From: an uncultured Planctomycetaceae bacterium | GTDB lineage: Bacteria > Planctomycetota > Planctomycetia > Planctomycetales > Planctomycetaceae | NCBI GenBank assembly: GCA_903871805.1 | Contig: CAIQIE010000001.1 | Span: 1 to 64,000 of the forward strand | Length of the DNA: 64,000 nt | Reading direction: 5' to 3' | In this document: positions 25,941 through 35,158 of the stretch, piece by piece | How positions within the stretch are numbered: position 1 is the stretch's first letter | Layout: each line of letters starts with the position of its first letter | Notes under the pieces: model-generated | Databases searched by the model: none | What the model was told of the DNA's origin: nothing | Seen by the model: only the letters and a program-made list of their open reading frames with translations | Position numbers and translations under genes: made by a program

Positions 25941-27152
25941 ATGAAATTTGCTCTTGTAATCCCCGACGGCGTCGCGGATGAACCGCAGCCATCACTCGGT
26001 GGCAAAACGCCACTCCAGGCGGCTCACATTCCGAATATGGACGAAGTCGCTTCGATGGGACGGGTTGGTCGCACGAATAACGTCCCGGATTCACTGCCGT
26101 CAGGCAGTGATGTGGGGACAATGAGTCTGTTTGGTTACAGCCCTCTGCAGTATCACACAGGGCGCGCTCCGCTGGAGGCTGCGGCCCAGGGGATTGAATT
26201 GCATTCCGGTGACTGGGCGATTCGCTGCAATCTCGTGAATGTCACAGGTGGCCGCATGCAAAGCTTCACGGCTGGTCAGTACCCCAGTGATCTGGCGAAA
26301 GACCTGCTTCTGCTGCTTCAGCAGACTCAGTGCGGCGACAGCCACTGGAAATTTCATGCCGGAGTTAGCTATCGGAACCTGTTGATTTACAGGTCGAGGG
26401 GCATCGTTGCGCCCTTTTCAAGGGAGACGATTACGACACCGCCGCACGACATTACCGACCAGCCGGTTGAGCCATTTTTGCCATCAGGGCCGGGATCGCA
26501 TGAGTTGCAGGCGTTAATGGATCGGAGTCAGGAGTTATTTGCGACTGCAGCCGCGAATCAGTTGAGGTCAGCCCAAGGTCAGCTTCCCGCCACTCAGATC
26601 TGGTTGTGGGGCCAGGGACAACGACCAGTCTTCCCGACGTTTGAGGAGCGTTTCAGGCTGCGAGGGGCCGTAATCACAGCAGTTGATCTGCTGCGAGGCA
26701 TTGGACGATTGCTCGGGTGGAATATCATTGAGGTTCCCGGGGCCACCGGATATCTCGATACAGACTACGCGGCCAAAGGTCGAGCGGCGATAGAGACCCT
26801 GTCAAAACCCGATGTGGACTTTGTTGTGGTTCACGTGGAAGCGACAGATGAAGCCTCTCATGAAGGCAGTGTGGAGGAAAAGGTGAAGGCCGTGGAACAG
26901 ATCGATAGACACATTGTCGGGCCGCTGCACACCTGGTTAAGAAGCCAGGGAGAATACCGATTACTGATTTGTCCGGACCATCCGACCTTCCTGAGAACCA
27001 GGACACACAGTCATGGCGATTGTCCGTTTGCCATGTGCGGAACGGGCATTTCTCCATCGAGAGCCCTGGAATACAGTGAAATTACTGGTGCAGGTTCGTT
27101 GATCGCATTTCCGGAAGGTTGGGAGCTGATGGGGGATTTTTTGAACATCTGA
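25941..27152 (+). CDS. apgM: Cofactor-independent phosphoglycerate mutase, archaeal ApgM type
   Basis: Interconverts 3- and 2-phosphoglycerate in glycolysis and gluconeogenesis without 2,3-bisphosphoglycerate. The 403-residue length and the opening MKFALVIPDGVADEP (first metal ligand Asp9) fit the ApgM branch of the alkaline-phosphatase superfamily. GSDVGTMSLFGYSP holds the nucleophile Ser, ARCNLV-type IRCNLVNV and GRMQSFTAG are family motifs, and DFVVVHVEATDEASHEG plus CPDHPTFLRTRTHS supply the second metal set. ApgM-family proteins are also found as homoserine-kinase-like ThrH paralogues, so that alternative remains. The gene stands alone, preceded by a strong inverted repeat. Confidence 0.9.
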   Translation: MKFALVIPDGVADEPQPSLGGKTPLQAAHIPNMDEVASMGRVGRTNNVPDSLPSGSDVGTMSLFGYSPLQYHTGRAPLEAAAQGIELHSGDWAIRCNLVNVTGGRMQSFTAGQYPSDLAKDLLLLLQQTQCGDSHWKFHAGVSYRNLLIYRSRGIVAPFSRETITTPPHDITDQPVEPFLPSGPGSHELQALMDRSQELFATAAANQLRSAQGQLPATQIWLWGQGQRPVFPTFEERFRLRGAVITAVDLLRGIGRLLGWNIIEVPGATGYLDTDYAAKGRAAIETLSKPDVDFVVVHVEATDEASHEGSVEEKVKAVEQIDRHIVGPLHTWLRSQGEYRLLICPDHPTFLRTRTHSHGDCPFAMCGTGISPSRALEYSEITGAGSLIAFPEGWELMGDFLNI

Positions 27153-27534
27153 TCGATGTTGCAGAAAAGTTGGCTTTTCCTTAGTGAATTTTGGGTGTTT
27201 TCGATGGGTGGGGGTCTTTGCGGGGGCTGATGAGCGTTCGGACTGTCTGGAAGGATCAGCGCTCCCTTTTGTTATTTCCATGCCAAAACTGTTGATTTGT
27301 GACTGTTCTGGTGGTCTGATTCTGGACGAGAATCCTTCGACCTGTCATGTTTAGCAGAATTTGAAGGAATTTCGGGTAAGGGTTTCACCTTCCCGTGGTT
27401 CTAAAAATGCGACACCTCTGACGTGCCGCTGGTTTTGTCCACATGGATCACCTTTCGGACGCGGATGGTGCTACTGTGTACAGGATCTGACAGAACACAA
27501 GATCCACTGACGTGTCCCTGCTCTGGTGAGTCCT
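27153..27534. other. Intergenic stretch, nothing assigned
   Basis: About 380 bp between two plus-strand genes. No gene, no terminator hairpin and no clear promoter recognised. Confidence 0.45.
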
Positions 27535-28941
27535 ATGCCTGTCGTTGTCCGCAACACTACGAAATTCAGAGGCATCACTGTTAGCCGCTGGTTTCGAACT
27601 GCTGTTTTCTGCTGCGTTAGCTCGCTAAGCGCGGACGGTTTTGGTCAGGAGTCTCCTGCCCAACCCCCGGCCGCTGCTGAACAGCCCGCGTCTGCTCCTG
27701 AGGAACCGGCCAGGCAGCCGACTGGATCACAGGAAAGTGTGTCCGCGTCCTGCCTTCAGCAGGTGTTGGCAGAGCAGCAACTGACTCGAACGCTGCGTGA
27801 ATTGCGCGAGCCGCTGCCGTATCCTGACAAAAACGAAGCCTCACGGCTGCGGCGGGACTACACAAAGCTGTTATCGGATGGGTTCTCTAACGCGGCAGAC
27901 ACCAAAAAGGTGCAGGATTATCTGGCCTGGCTGCTACTGCGAGTCACGGAATCCGACTTCATCGAGAATCCCGGTAACATTCAGCAAATGCTGAAGGATG
28001 TTGAAGCGGACGTACAGCGTGCGGGCGGGAACATCGGCAATCCCGCAAATCAGCTGACCGCCCGAAAGAAGTTTTGTGCGGAAGTGCTGACGCTCTGCAA
28101 AAAACTGCTCACAAATAATTTCGATTCCCGGGTTTCCGGTGTTTCTATCATCAAGGTGCTTTACGAAGTACGGCCTGTTCCTGGTGGTGCCGCGGCAAAG
28201 TTGTATCCTGACGCGCTCGCCGCATTGCTGGATGTCCTTGGGGCAAAGGAACAGCCTGATTCTGTAAAAGTCTTTGCGGCCAGTGCCCTTCGCAACGTTC
28301 TGCGAAACTGTGATGTGATCGAAACCGAACAATTTAGGATTTGCGATGCGATTGCGGTCGAACTCGACCGCAACTGTACTCAGAGTGCCTATCAGCAGAC
28401 TCTGCTTGAAACACTGTTTGACATCCGAAAGGCTCGTAAAACTGTTGGTGGGGCCGAGCCGACTGCGATGAAATCCTTCGCTGCTGTGCTGAATGATCGT
28501 AGTCGTCCCATCGAAGTGCGTTGTCTGGCCGCAATGGGGGTCGGACGCGGAGCTTTCGATAATCAGATGCAACTGGATCCTCTGGCGTGGAAGATTTCCC
28601 AGCTTGCTGGTGATGCGGCGGTCGAGTTCAATCGATCTCCGGGAGATCCCAAATGGCCTGCCTGCGGAGCGTCCCTGATTTTTGCGTATCGTCATGTGAC
28701 GAACGAAGAAGCAACGGCTTCCCTCGCCGACCGGAAAGGTCTTCTAAATCGATCTGGGGCCTCCGCCCCCTCAAAATTAATCGCGGAATCTGCCCCACTG
28801 GTCAAAGTTGTCGGACTGAAGTTGATACAGAACAGCGAGCAGTTTGCCTCTGATGATGTACGACCGCTGGCGGAATGGATTCAGGCTAACAAGCCAGAAA
28901 ATCTGAAGTGGGATGACAAAGCGGCTGAATTATCGCCCTAG
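27535..28941 (+). CDS. Exported alpha-helical (HEAT-like) protein of unknown function
   Basis: A 468-residue protein with an N-terminal hydrophobic segment (about 15-35) followed by a Pro/Ala/Glu/Gln-rich linker (about 38-65), then a wholly helical region with repeats spaced like HEAT or armadillo units (for example AASALRNVLRNCD, VRCLAAMGVGRGAF). No catalytic motif is seen; such proteins usually serve protein-protein contacts. I start at ATG 27535; GTG 27526 is in frame. The TAG stop (28939-28941) lies inside the left terminal repeat of a MITE-like element, so the original C-terminus may have been longer. Confidence 0.7.
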   Translation: MPVVVRNTTKFRGITVSRWFRTAVFCCVSSLSADGFGQESPAQPPAAAEQPASAPEEPARQPTGSQESVSASCLQQVLAEQQLTRTLRELREPLPYPDKNEASRLRRDYTKLLSDGFSNAADTKKVQDYLAWLLLRVTESDFIENPGNIQQMLKDVEADVQRAGGNIGNPANQLTARKKFCAEVLTLCKKLLTNNFDSRVSGVSIIKVLYEVRPVPGGAAAKLYPDALAALLDVLGAKEQPDSVKVFAASALRNVLRNCDVIETEQFRICDAIAVELDRNCTQSAYQQTLLETLFDIRKARKTVGGAEPTAMKSFAAVLNDRSRPIEVRCLAAMGVGRGAFDNQMQLDPLAWKISQLAGDAAVEFNRSPGDPKWPACGASLIFAYRHVTNEEATASLADRKGLLNRSGASAPSKLIAESAPLVKVVGLKLIQNSEQFASDDVRPLAEWIQANKPENLKWDDKAAELSP

Positions 28942-29090
28942 TGCTTTGTCAAAGCCCGAAATTGGGGTTCACCGACTTGAATTGGGGTTCACCGTAATTC
29001 CCGCGCAGGCGGGAATCCAGATCGCGGCACTGGTTTCCCGCCTGCGCGGGAATGACGTAACCCAAAAACTAAGATTTGACAAAGCACTAG
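28938..29090. mobile_element. MITE-like element with 16-bp terminal inverted repeats
   Basis: A 153-bp element bounded by CTAGTGCTTTGTCAAA (28938-28953) and its exact reverse complement (29075-29090). Inside are a direct repeat of AATTGGGGTTCACCG and a 19-bp inverted repeat, ATTCCCGCGCAGGCGGGAA (28997-29015) against 29035-29053; each arm is itself a hairpin. The inner palindrome resembles a short dispersed repeat I know from many bacterial genomes, whose spurious translation reads VIPAQAGIQ...RLRGNDV. No transposase is encoded, so it would need to be moved in trans. Confidence 0.75.
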
Positions 29091-29245
29091 TCCAATAGTC
29101 CCGGTCCGGGACGCTGTCTGACGCGGCGTGCAGAGAGCAACGCACGAACTGTATGTCGGTGTCCGACATTTTCGTGGAGGACCAGATGTGGGGAATCCGG
29201 GGGCAGGCCGGTTCCCTTCTGTCCTTCATTGCGAATCACCAACGA

Positions 29246-29277
29246 AAAATGCCATCCCTGATTCGGGATGGCATTTT
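29246..29277 (-). terminator. Rho-independent terminator of the coiled-coil gene
   Basis: AAAATGCCATCCC (29246-29258) and GGGATGGCATTTT (29265-29277) form a perfect 13-bp stem with a 6-nt loop; read on the minus strand, the hairpin ends in a T5 run. It lies 49 bp past the stop of the coiled-coil gene. The A/T flanks would also let it work for plus-strand transcripts. Confidence 0.85.
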
Positions 29278-29325
29278 GTGTTTTGCGGAGCGGTGACGCC
29301 CATGGTAACGAAATTTTGCCGGACT

Positions 29326-30102
29326 TCAGTTTCCGGAAGGCGCTGGTTCGGTGGCGGGCTGTTCGCCTTCGACTTTGGGTTGCTCTTCCACTTTGCCGTC
29401 GCCCGGAGTTTCTGCGGACGGTTTTTCGATCTTTTTGCCTTCTTCCACGGCCTTTTTCAGTTGTTCCAGTTCTTCCTGGGCCATTTTCGCAGCCGCTTCG
29501 GCGGCAGCCTGAGCCTTCTGAACATCGTTCACCTGGATCTTGAGAGCATCACGTTCCTGAGCGGCTGCAGCCAGATCCTTCAGAGTCTGAGCCTGAGTTT
29601 CTTCGCTCTTTACAGCAGTCTCTCTTAGTGTCGCCAGTTGGCCAACTGCACTCTTATGGGCCGCTTCAGCTTTGTCCGCACGATCCTTCTGACTGGCTAC
29701 AGATTGTGTTTCTGCAGCGAGTTGCTTCTTGAGTTCTGCGACCTGCGCTTCCATGGCAGCCTTAAACTTGGCCATTTCAGCCTGAGTGCTTTCCAGTTCC
29801 TGACGAGTCGCGGCCAGCTCAGCACTGGTTTTTTCGGCGGTGGCCTTGGCGGTTGACAGCTCCTCCTCAGTCTTCCGCAGGGCAATTTCCATATCATCCG
29901 CGTCTTCTGCGCGACTAAGAGCCTTGGCGTAAGGCATCATTTCGCGGTAGGTCCCGTCCTTGGCCTTGTACCACTGAGTTGTTGTGGTGGTTGTGCACTT
30001 CTTTTTGGGAAAAAGAAAGCATCCGTGATCGCCCGCTTCAACACCGGGGGCAAGGATAGCGAGTGTAAGTGACGCAAGGAGTTTTTTCATGAGAGCGCTC
30101 AT
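29326..30102 (-). CDS. Secreted coiled-coil protein
   Basis: A 258-residue exported protein. A signal peptide (about 5-24, ending near VEAG) is followed by a Cys-containing patch with a Thr run (KKKCTTTTTTQW) and then an uninterrupted coiled coil (about 65-225) rich in Ala, Glu, Lys and Gln with clear heptads. The tail (about 228-258) is disordered, Glu/Pro-rich. No enzyme motif. It probably has a structural or scaffolding role in the periplasm or cell envelope. Starts at 30102 or 30090 (MKKLL) are both possible; neither has a good ribosome site. It is monocistronic, with a strong terminator 49 bp downstream. Confidence 0.75.
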   Translation of the reverse strand: MSALMKKLLASLTLAILAPGVEAGDHGCFLFPKKKCTTTTTTQWYKAKDGTYREMMPYAKALSRAEDADDMEIALRKTEEELSTAKATAEKTSAELAATRQELESTQAEMAKFKAAMEAQVAELKKQLAAETQSVASQKDRADKAEAAHKSAVGQLATLRETAVKSEETQAQTLKDLAAAAQERDALKIQVNDVQKAQAAAEAAAKMAQEELEQLKKAVEEGKKIEKPSAETPGDGKVEEQPKVEGEQPATEPAPSGN

Positions 30103-30652
30103 TCAGAATGCAGGGGAATCGCCAACAAAGGCAGACTGAGACATCGGGAGTATAGAGTAGAAAACAGGGAGGCAGGAATCGGGAACTTTGCCTGATATGG
30201 GGAAATGAGGAAAAACAGCGGCTTAGGCAAAGAATAGGTAAAAAAGCATTTCCGCCGATTATCTGTATTGTGAAAGCTGGGAAAAGTGATTATTCGGCAA
30301 TAAAAATCTCTCTCAGTTCTGGAAAATCAGCGTTCCTGCGGGTTTTGTTGAATCACCCGACAATCCCCAAAGTCGTCTGTTTGTCTCTGAGTGTTATCAG
30401 ATGGCGGTATCGAAGAGTTCGCCCCAACGGGCTGAGCAAAACAGCAGGTAAGCAACGCCCTGCAAGGCGGACATCGGACATGGATATCCCAAACAGGTCC
30501 CGGAAACGCAGCAATTTTTCGGTATTTCGTGCAGTTAAGTAGTTCCCTACTGGTGGCAGAATGGAATTTTGGGATAATCCGCTGCACAGGTTGGTCATGG
30601 AGCAGCGGTGGTGTCGGCAGGTGTTCCTGTCGGGTGATTCAACTTTTGTGTA
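30103..30652. other. Intergenic stretch between divergent genes
   Basis: About 550 bp. A 90-codon ORF (30270-30542, plus) has no start signal or recognisable family, and its Arg/Ser-rich composition looks non-coding. The region must carry the promoters of two divergent genes. I see no repeat or RNA gene. Confidence 0.4.
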
Positions 30653-31828
30653 TTGTTAAAAAGCGTCACTTCCGTGGATGGTGTTTCTGAAAATAGCACG
30701 GATTCCGATGTTCGCATGAAGGAACTTCAGAATCGCTACTCGGGATTGCTGATGAAGCCAGGCATTCGCTGGACCTCAGAGCGATCGTTTCTCAAACGCC
30801 TTGGAACTGGAGGACAGGGCAGCGTTATGCTGGCAGAGCGTCGCGGCGCCGCCTTGTTTAGTATCCCTGTTGCATTGAAGTTTTTTTCTCCGGCAGCCTT
30901 TGATTCCCACGAAGCCTACGACATCGAAATGCATCGTCTGGCCGAGGTTTCTGCCATCGTGGCCAGAATTCAGGTGGATCACCTTGTGTCAGTCCATTCG
31001 TTCCAGCTGGACGATGGCATTTATGTCCTGGAGATGGAATGGATTGATGGGTTTGATCTTTTACACATCCTGCGCAGGGACAGTCTGGAAATTGTTCAGG
31101 ATGCTGTCACTGAACGTCGCTTTGCCAGCATCAATGAGCGGGTGATTACGGCGGGTGAGGTGGATTGCAGGTTGAAACCGGGGATGGCGGTGGCCATTCT
31201 TCGTGAGTGTCTGGAGGGGATTGCTGCGCTCCACCGGGGCGGTATTATTCATTGCGATCTGAAACCATCCAATGTGATGGTCAAACGAACGGGGCAGGTG
31301 AAGATTATCGATATCGGATCGGCGTTTTGGGTGGGAAGACCGCCGGACCGCCAGCCGTGCACTCTGGAATATGCCGCGCCAGAGGTTCTAATCGGCCACC
31401 GTGCAACGCCGCAGTCTGACCTGGCCAGTCTGGGTTACATGCTGATTGAAATGCTCTCAGGGTCCCGTCCGTTTTCCGGGTTGTCCTTCGATCAGATCAT
31501 TCAGGCAAAAACGAACATCCTGGAAAAGCTTCCCGGACTGCTGCCGATGGAAGAGTTTCAGTTCAGTGAGGCCTTGATCAGGCTGTTACGGGGTCTTGTG
31601 CATCCCGACCCAGGCAAACGTTTCAGTACGGCCGAACAGGCAGAATTGTCCGATTACGGCGCAGCGGGATTTCTTCGGGATCTGGTTAAGAGCGACATGG
31701 CGGAAGCCTATGGAATGGAACTCCGCCGCTGGATTGAAGAGTTGGAAAGCAACGTCAACCGTCGCTTGTACTCTGAGAGCCCTGTGATCCCCAACGGAAC
31801 AACGCGGATTGTTGTCAGGGATCCCTGA
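30653..31828 (+). CDS. Serine/threonine protein kinase, cytoplasmic
   Basis: A 391-residue Hanks-type kinase without transmembrane helices. Visible: Gly-rich loop GTGGQGSV (51-58), ATP-binding Lys76 (VALKFF), catalytic loop HCDLKPSN (200-207, Asp202), metal-binding DIG (220-222), CTLEYAAPE (activation end, with APE) and SDLASLGYML. Two departures from the consensus: HCD for HRD and DIG for DFG. The catalytic Asp, Lys and metal Asp all remain, so it is probably active. No sensor domain; the tail is a short helical segment. Start TTG 30653 is uncertain; ATG 30716 would give 370 residues. It is next to no obvious substrate or phosphatase. Confidence 0.88.
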   Translation: MLKSVTSVDGVSENSTDSDVRMKELQNRYSGLLMKPGIRWTSERSFLKRLGTGGQGSVMLAERRGAALFSIPVALKFFSPAAFDSHEAYDIEMHRLAEVSAIVARIQVDHLVSVHSFQLDDGIYVLEMEWIDGFDLLHILRRDSLEIVQDAVTERRFASINERVITAGEVDCRLKPGMAVAILRECLEGIAALHRGGIIHCDLKPSNVMVKRTGQVKIIDIGSAFWVGRPPDRQPCTLEYAAPEVLIGHRATPQSDLASLGYMLIEMLSGSRPFSGLSFDQIIQAKTNILEKLPGLLPMEEFQFSEALIRLLRGLVHPDPGKRFSTAEQAELSDYGAAGFLRDLVKSDMAEAYGMELRRWIEELESNVNRRLYSESPVIPNGTTRIVVRDP

Positions 31829-32010
31829 TTCCGCATTTTGCCGACGTCATTCAGAATCTAGATAACGGCCTGTCCTACCGCTGTGGCGGCTTGTTTTTCC
31901 AGCGGACGCCACTGCGAAGCCCCTGCGATGGAACCTGAACATAGCTGGCTGGACGGATTTCCGACACAGGCAGTCGGATCAATTCTCTGCATGTTGTCGA
32001 AGTGCGGGGA

Positions 32011-32940
32011 CTACTGAACCAGGCCCTTCGTCAGTTGCAGGAAGGCGGTTTCCAGATTGACTTCTTCTTCGCGAAAGAGGGTGATGGCGGTTCCGCCCTG
32101 AATCAGTGCCGTGGGAAGATCGCTGTAGTCTTCCACATCTGGTTTCAGGGTTACTTCAATCAACTGCTCTTTCCCGATTGAGACTTTTTCCACACTGTCC
32201 AGTTGTTCCAGCAGCGACGCCGCGAAATCGGTACGGTCTTTCACGCGAATATGCAGCAGAATTCTCTGCCGCGCCTTGCGCATGACTTCGGCCACGTTGC
32301 CATCCACGATCATGTGGCCTTTTTCAATCATGCCAACGCGAGTACAGACATCGGCGAGTTCCGGCAGGATATGACTGCTGACGATGACTGTTTTTTTCAT
32401 TTCGCCAAGTCGACGCAGCAGATTGCGAATCTCGATCCGGGCTCGCGGGTCAAGACCGCTGGCCGGCTCGTCCAGCAGAAGTACCTGCGGATCGTGCAGC
32501 AGGGTCCGTGCCAATCCGATGCGCTGAGTCTGTCCGCGGGACAGTTCATTGACCATGGCATCCCGTTTGAAGGCCATATCCACCAGTTCCAGCTTTTCCT
32601 CGACCACCTTTCTGCGGCGACTGCCATCAATACGGTATGTCGCCGCAAAGAACTCCAGGTATTCGATCACTGTCATGTCATCGTAAACACCGAAGAAGTC
32701 CGGCATAAAGCCCACAAGGCGGCGGATTTCTTCCTGATCGGTGTAGATGGATTTGCCGCAGACGTAGGCTTCGCCGTGGTCTGGAGCAAGCAGCGTAGCG
32801 ATCATCCGCATGGTGGTGGTTTTTCCCGACCCGTTGGGACCGATAAAACCGAAGACATCACCCTGATCCAGTTTCAGGTTAATGTCATTAGCGGCGATCA
32901 GGTTGCCGTATCGTTTTGTCAGGTTTCGTGTTTCGATCAT
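32011..32940 (-). CDS. ABC transporter ATP-binding protein (ABC-2 exporter type), orphan
   Basis: A 309-residue ATPase subunit. Walker A GPNGSGKTT (34-42), Q-loop region, signature LSRGQ (about 137-141), Walker B LLLDEPASGLDP and H-loop SSHIL are all intact. The C-terminal ~90 residues form the extra domain seen in DrrA/GldA-like ATPases that pair with ABC-2 permeases. No permease gene is adjacent: downstream is the convergent kinase gene, upstream a 570-bp gap. Its partner must be encoded elsewhere. It is not a good match for the FtsX-type permease at 7735, which normally uses LolD/MacB-type ATPases. Confidence 0.9.
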   Translation of the reverse strand: MIETRNLTKRYGNLIAANDINLKLDQGDVFGFIGPNGSGKTTTMRMIATLLAPDHGEAYVCGKSIYTDQEEIRRLVGFMPDFFGVYDDMTVIEYLEFFAATYRIDGSRRRKVVEEKLELVDMAFKRDAMVNELSRGQTQRIGLARTLLHDPQVLLLDEPASGLDPRARIEIRNLLRRLGEMKKTVIVSSHILPELADVCTRVGMIEKGHMIVDGNVAEVMRKARQRILLHIRVKDRTDFAASLLEQLDSVEKVSIGKEQLIEVTLKPDVEDYSDLPTALIQGGTAITLFREEEVNLETAFLQLTKGLVQ

Positions 32941-33513
32941 CAGCCAGGTCCGCCATCCGAATCCGGAATTGCCGGTTTTTTTCGTTCAGAGAATTCTCGG
33001 TTAACAGAAGACAAGTACGCAGAGATCTGCGGGGTGTTGGCCGAATTCCTGAGATCCCCCGGACTTTCAACCCATTTGTCCAGCCCCGGATCCGATTTTT
33101 TGTGTGTGTGCTGGTATGCCGCGTTCGGCCAGTGTCTACAGGAATCCTGCCGGATCGTTTGATTACCCGGCTCATATCTGCCCTAATCAGCATGCGACGG
33201 CATTGGGCCCGGGAGATTGATTCGGGGTTTGATCCAAGAATCTCGGGAAGCCGTCCGATGGCTATTTTCGGTAAAACCGTGACGTTCCGCCAGTTCCGTT
33301 GATCGTACGGCAGGCAATCCGTGCGACTACGCTTCCATTTCCTGTGGCCATCATCATATTCCGGATGTACGAAGCCTCTTTTGCAATCGGATTTCTCCGA
33401 AAGTGACGGAAAGAACGGTTTTTGGGGGTTGATAATCGCCACTGGTCCCTGCGGCCGGTTTTTTGTTCTCGATTCAAGACCTGCGACCTGACCCGCGGGA
33501 AAAGGAAACTGAT
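32941..33513. other. Intergenic stretch between divergent genes
   Basis: About 570 bp between the ABC ATPase and the aminotransferase. ORFs on both strands here are short or lack starts and show no family features. AAAGGAAA at 33501 is the ribosome site of the aminotransferase. Confidence 0.4.
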
Positions 33514-34773
33514 ATGTCGGCACAGTTGAGTGAATTCGCTCGATCTTTGAATGTGGAAACGGCCTTCACTGTCCTCGCCGCCGCAAAGAAACTGAAGGCG
33601 ACGGGCAAAGATGTTGTTGAACTGGAAATCGGCGACAGTCCGTTTAACAGCACGGCCTCGGCGATTCAGTCCGGACTGCAGGCCATTCGCGACAACCAGT
33701 CCCATTACTGCCCATCCCCGGGCATTCCTGAGTTTCGGGATGCAGCGGCACGATTTCTAAGTCGTGAATTTTCGATTCCGGTCGTGAGTGAAAACATTGC
33801 CGTGGGCCCTGGGGCCAAAGTGTTTGAGCAATTCTTCTGCGAAGCATTTCTGAATCCCGGTGACGGCTGTCTGGTCTTTAGTCCGCACTTCCCCACCTAC
33901 ATTCCGAACATTCAGCGGCGTGGGGCAAGGGCAGTACTGAAGCCTTTGCGTCAGGAAACCGAATTTCGCCCGCAGGTGTCTGACATTGAAGACTTCCTGA
34001 ACACCGACCCGTCGCCTCGTGGTATCTTCCTGAATTCACCGCACAATCCGACGGGCGGTATTACCACAGAACAGGATTTGCGCGACATTGCCGATCTCGT
34101 TCGCGGTCGCAACGTTGCCGTCTTCAGTGACGAACCGTACTGCCACATGATCTGGAAGGGACGGCACCATTCGCTGCTGGCCCAGCCGGGGATGCTGGAT
34201 CAGTGTGTTGCCGCTTATACCTTCAGCAAGTCGTATTCCATGAGTGGCTGGCGACTTGGCTTCTGCGCATCATCACGTGAAATCACAGAAGCGATCGGCA
34301 AGATGATCAACACGACACTTTCCTGTACGCCACCGATTGTGCAGTTGGCGGGCCGCGCTGCTCTGGATCAGGATTCCACAGAGCGGGATGCCACGATGCT
34401 GAAGTTTCGCGAGAAGGTCGTGCTGCTGACCGAAGGACTGAATCGGATCGATGGCTTCAGCACACTCGATCCGACGGCGACATTTTATGTCTTCCCGTCC
34501 GTCAAACCGGTCTGTAACCGTCTGGGAATCACCAGCCATGGTTTGGCCCTGTACTTCCTGGAAGCGGCTGACGACAACTTCGGTGTGGCCTGTCTGGGGG
34601 GCGAATGCTTTGGTGAAGCGGGCGGCGGCTTTCTGCGGTTCAGCTGTGCAGAGCCCAATGATCGCCTTCAGCAGGCACTCGACTTCATCCCTGTGGCTTT
34701 GTCGCGCCAAGATCGAATTGCGAAGTGGCTGGAAGATCGACCCCACTTCCGCCTGAAATCGCAGTATGTCTGA
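33514..34773 (+). CDS. Class I/II PLP-dependent aminotransferase (aspartate aminotransferase family)
   Basis: Cytoplasmic fold-type I aminotransferase, 419 residues. Features are GDSPFNS near the N-terminus, YCPSPGIPEFR, NSPHNPTGG (PLP-ring Asn), SDEPYCHM (Asp/Tyr contacting PLP) and FSKSYSMSGWRLG, which contains the Schiff-base Lys and the downstream Arg of the family. The substrate cannot be read from sequence: aspartate, aromatic or alanine-type activities are all possible. I start at ATG 33514, preceded by AAAGGAAA; an upstream frame to 33463 has no start support. It lies 140 bp before the DUF485/symporter pair but is probably a separate unit. Confidence 0.88.
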   Translation: MSAQLSEFARSLNVETAFTVLAAAKKLKATGKDVVELEIGDSPFNSTASAIQSGLQAIRDNQSHYCPSPGIPEFRDAAARFLSREFSIPVVSENIAVGPGAKVFEQFFCEAFLNPGDGCLVFSPHFPTYIPNIQRRGARAVLKPLRQETEFRPQVSDIEDFLNTDPSPRGIFLNSPHNPTGGITTEQDLRDIADLVRGRNVAVFSDEPYCHMIWKGRHHSLLAQPGMLDQCVAAYTFSKSYSMSGWRLGFCASSREITEAIGKMINTTLSCTPPIVQLAGRAALDQDSTERDATMLKFREKVVLLTEGLNRIDGFSTLDPTATFYVFPSVKPVCNRLGITSHGLALYFLEAADDNFGVACLGGECFGEAGGGFLRFSCAEPNDRLQQALDFIPVALSRQDRIAKWLEDRPHFRLKSQYV

Positions 34774-34912
34774 GAACTGCCGGGCCGCTGGACCGGTTCT
34801 TCGATGATGTGGCCTGGCCCGGTCAACGGTTTCTGGCTTATTGACCAGTCCTGCGGGGCAGCGACTGTTAGATGACTGATACCATCGCGATGTTTTCGCA
34901 GGGGTTGTGGCT

Positions 34913-35158
34913 ATGGCGTCCGGAAGTTCCCGTTACGGTTTGATTCTTTTTACCGTTTACCTGCTGTTTTACGGCGGGTTTGTGGTCATCAACGCCTTTG
35001 CTCCGGACAGCATGGAGAAAACCCTGCTTTCCGGACTGAATGTGGCGATTGTGTACGGCTTTGCACTGATTATCGGAGCTGTTGTTTTGTCCGCCATTTA
35101 TGGGGTGCTCTGCGGCGACGTATCGCGGACCTCCGGCGATAAGGAGTCTCAGCCGTGA
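34913..35158 (+). CDS. DUF485 small membrane protein
   Basis: An 81-residue protein with two transmembrane helices (about 8-30 and 43-68), the standard DUF485 layout (LFTVYLLFYGGFVVINAF). DUF485 proteins are encoded just before acetate-type sodium symporters and probably act as their small partner or stabiliser. ATG 34913 has AGGGG 8 nt upstream. The TGA overlaps the GTG of the symporter gene, so translation is coupled. Confidence 0.85.
   Translation: MASGSSRYGLILFTVYLLFYGGFVVINAFAPDSMEKTLLSGLNVAIVYGFALIIGAVVLSAIYGVLCGDVSRTSGDKESQP

Noticed and set aside
27934-28695. 253-codon minus-strand ORF
   Set aside because: Antisense to the helical exported protein; no signal, domain or start support.
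28913-29098. 61-codon ORF across the MITE-like element (VIPAQAGIQ...)
   Set aside because: It is the translation of a dispersed palindromic repeat, not a gene.
30270-30542. 90-codon ORF in the gap before the kinase gene
   Set aside because: No ribosome site, skewed Arg/Ser composition and no family; not distinguishable from chance.
32203-33162. 319-codon plus-strand ORF
   Set aside because: Mirrors the ABC ATPase gene on the other strand and has no domain features.
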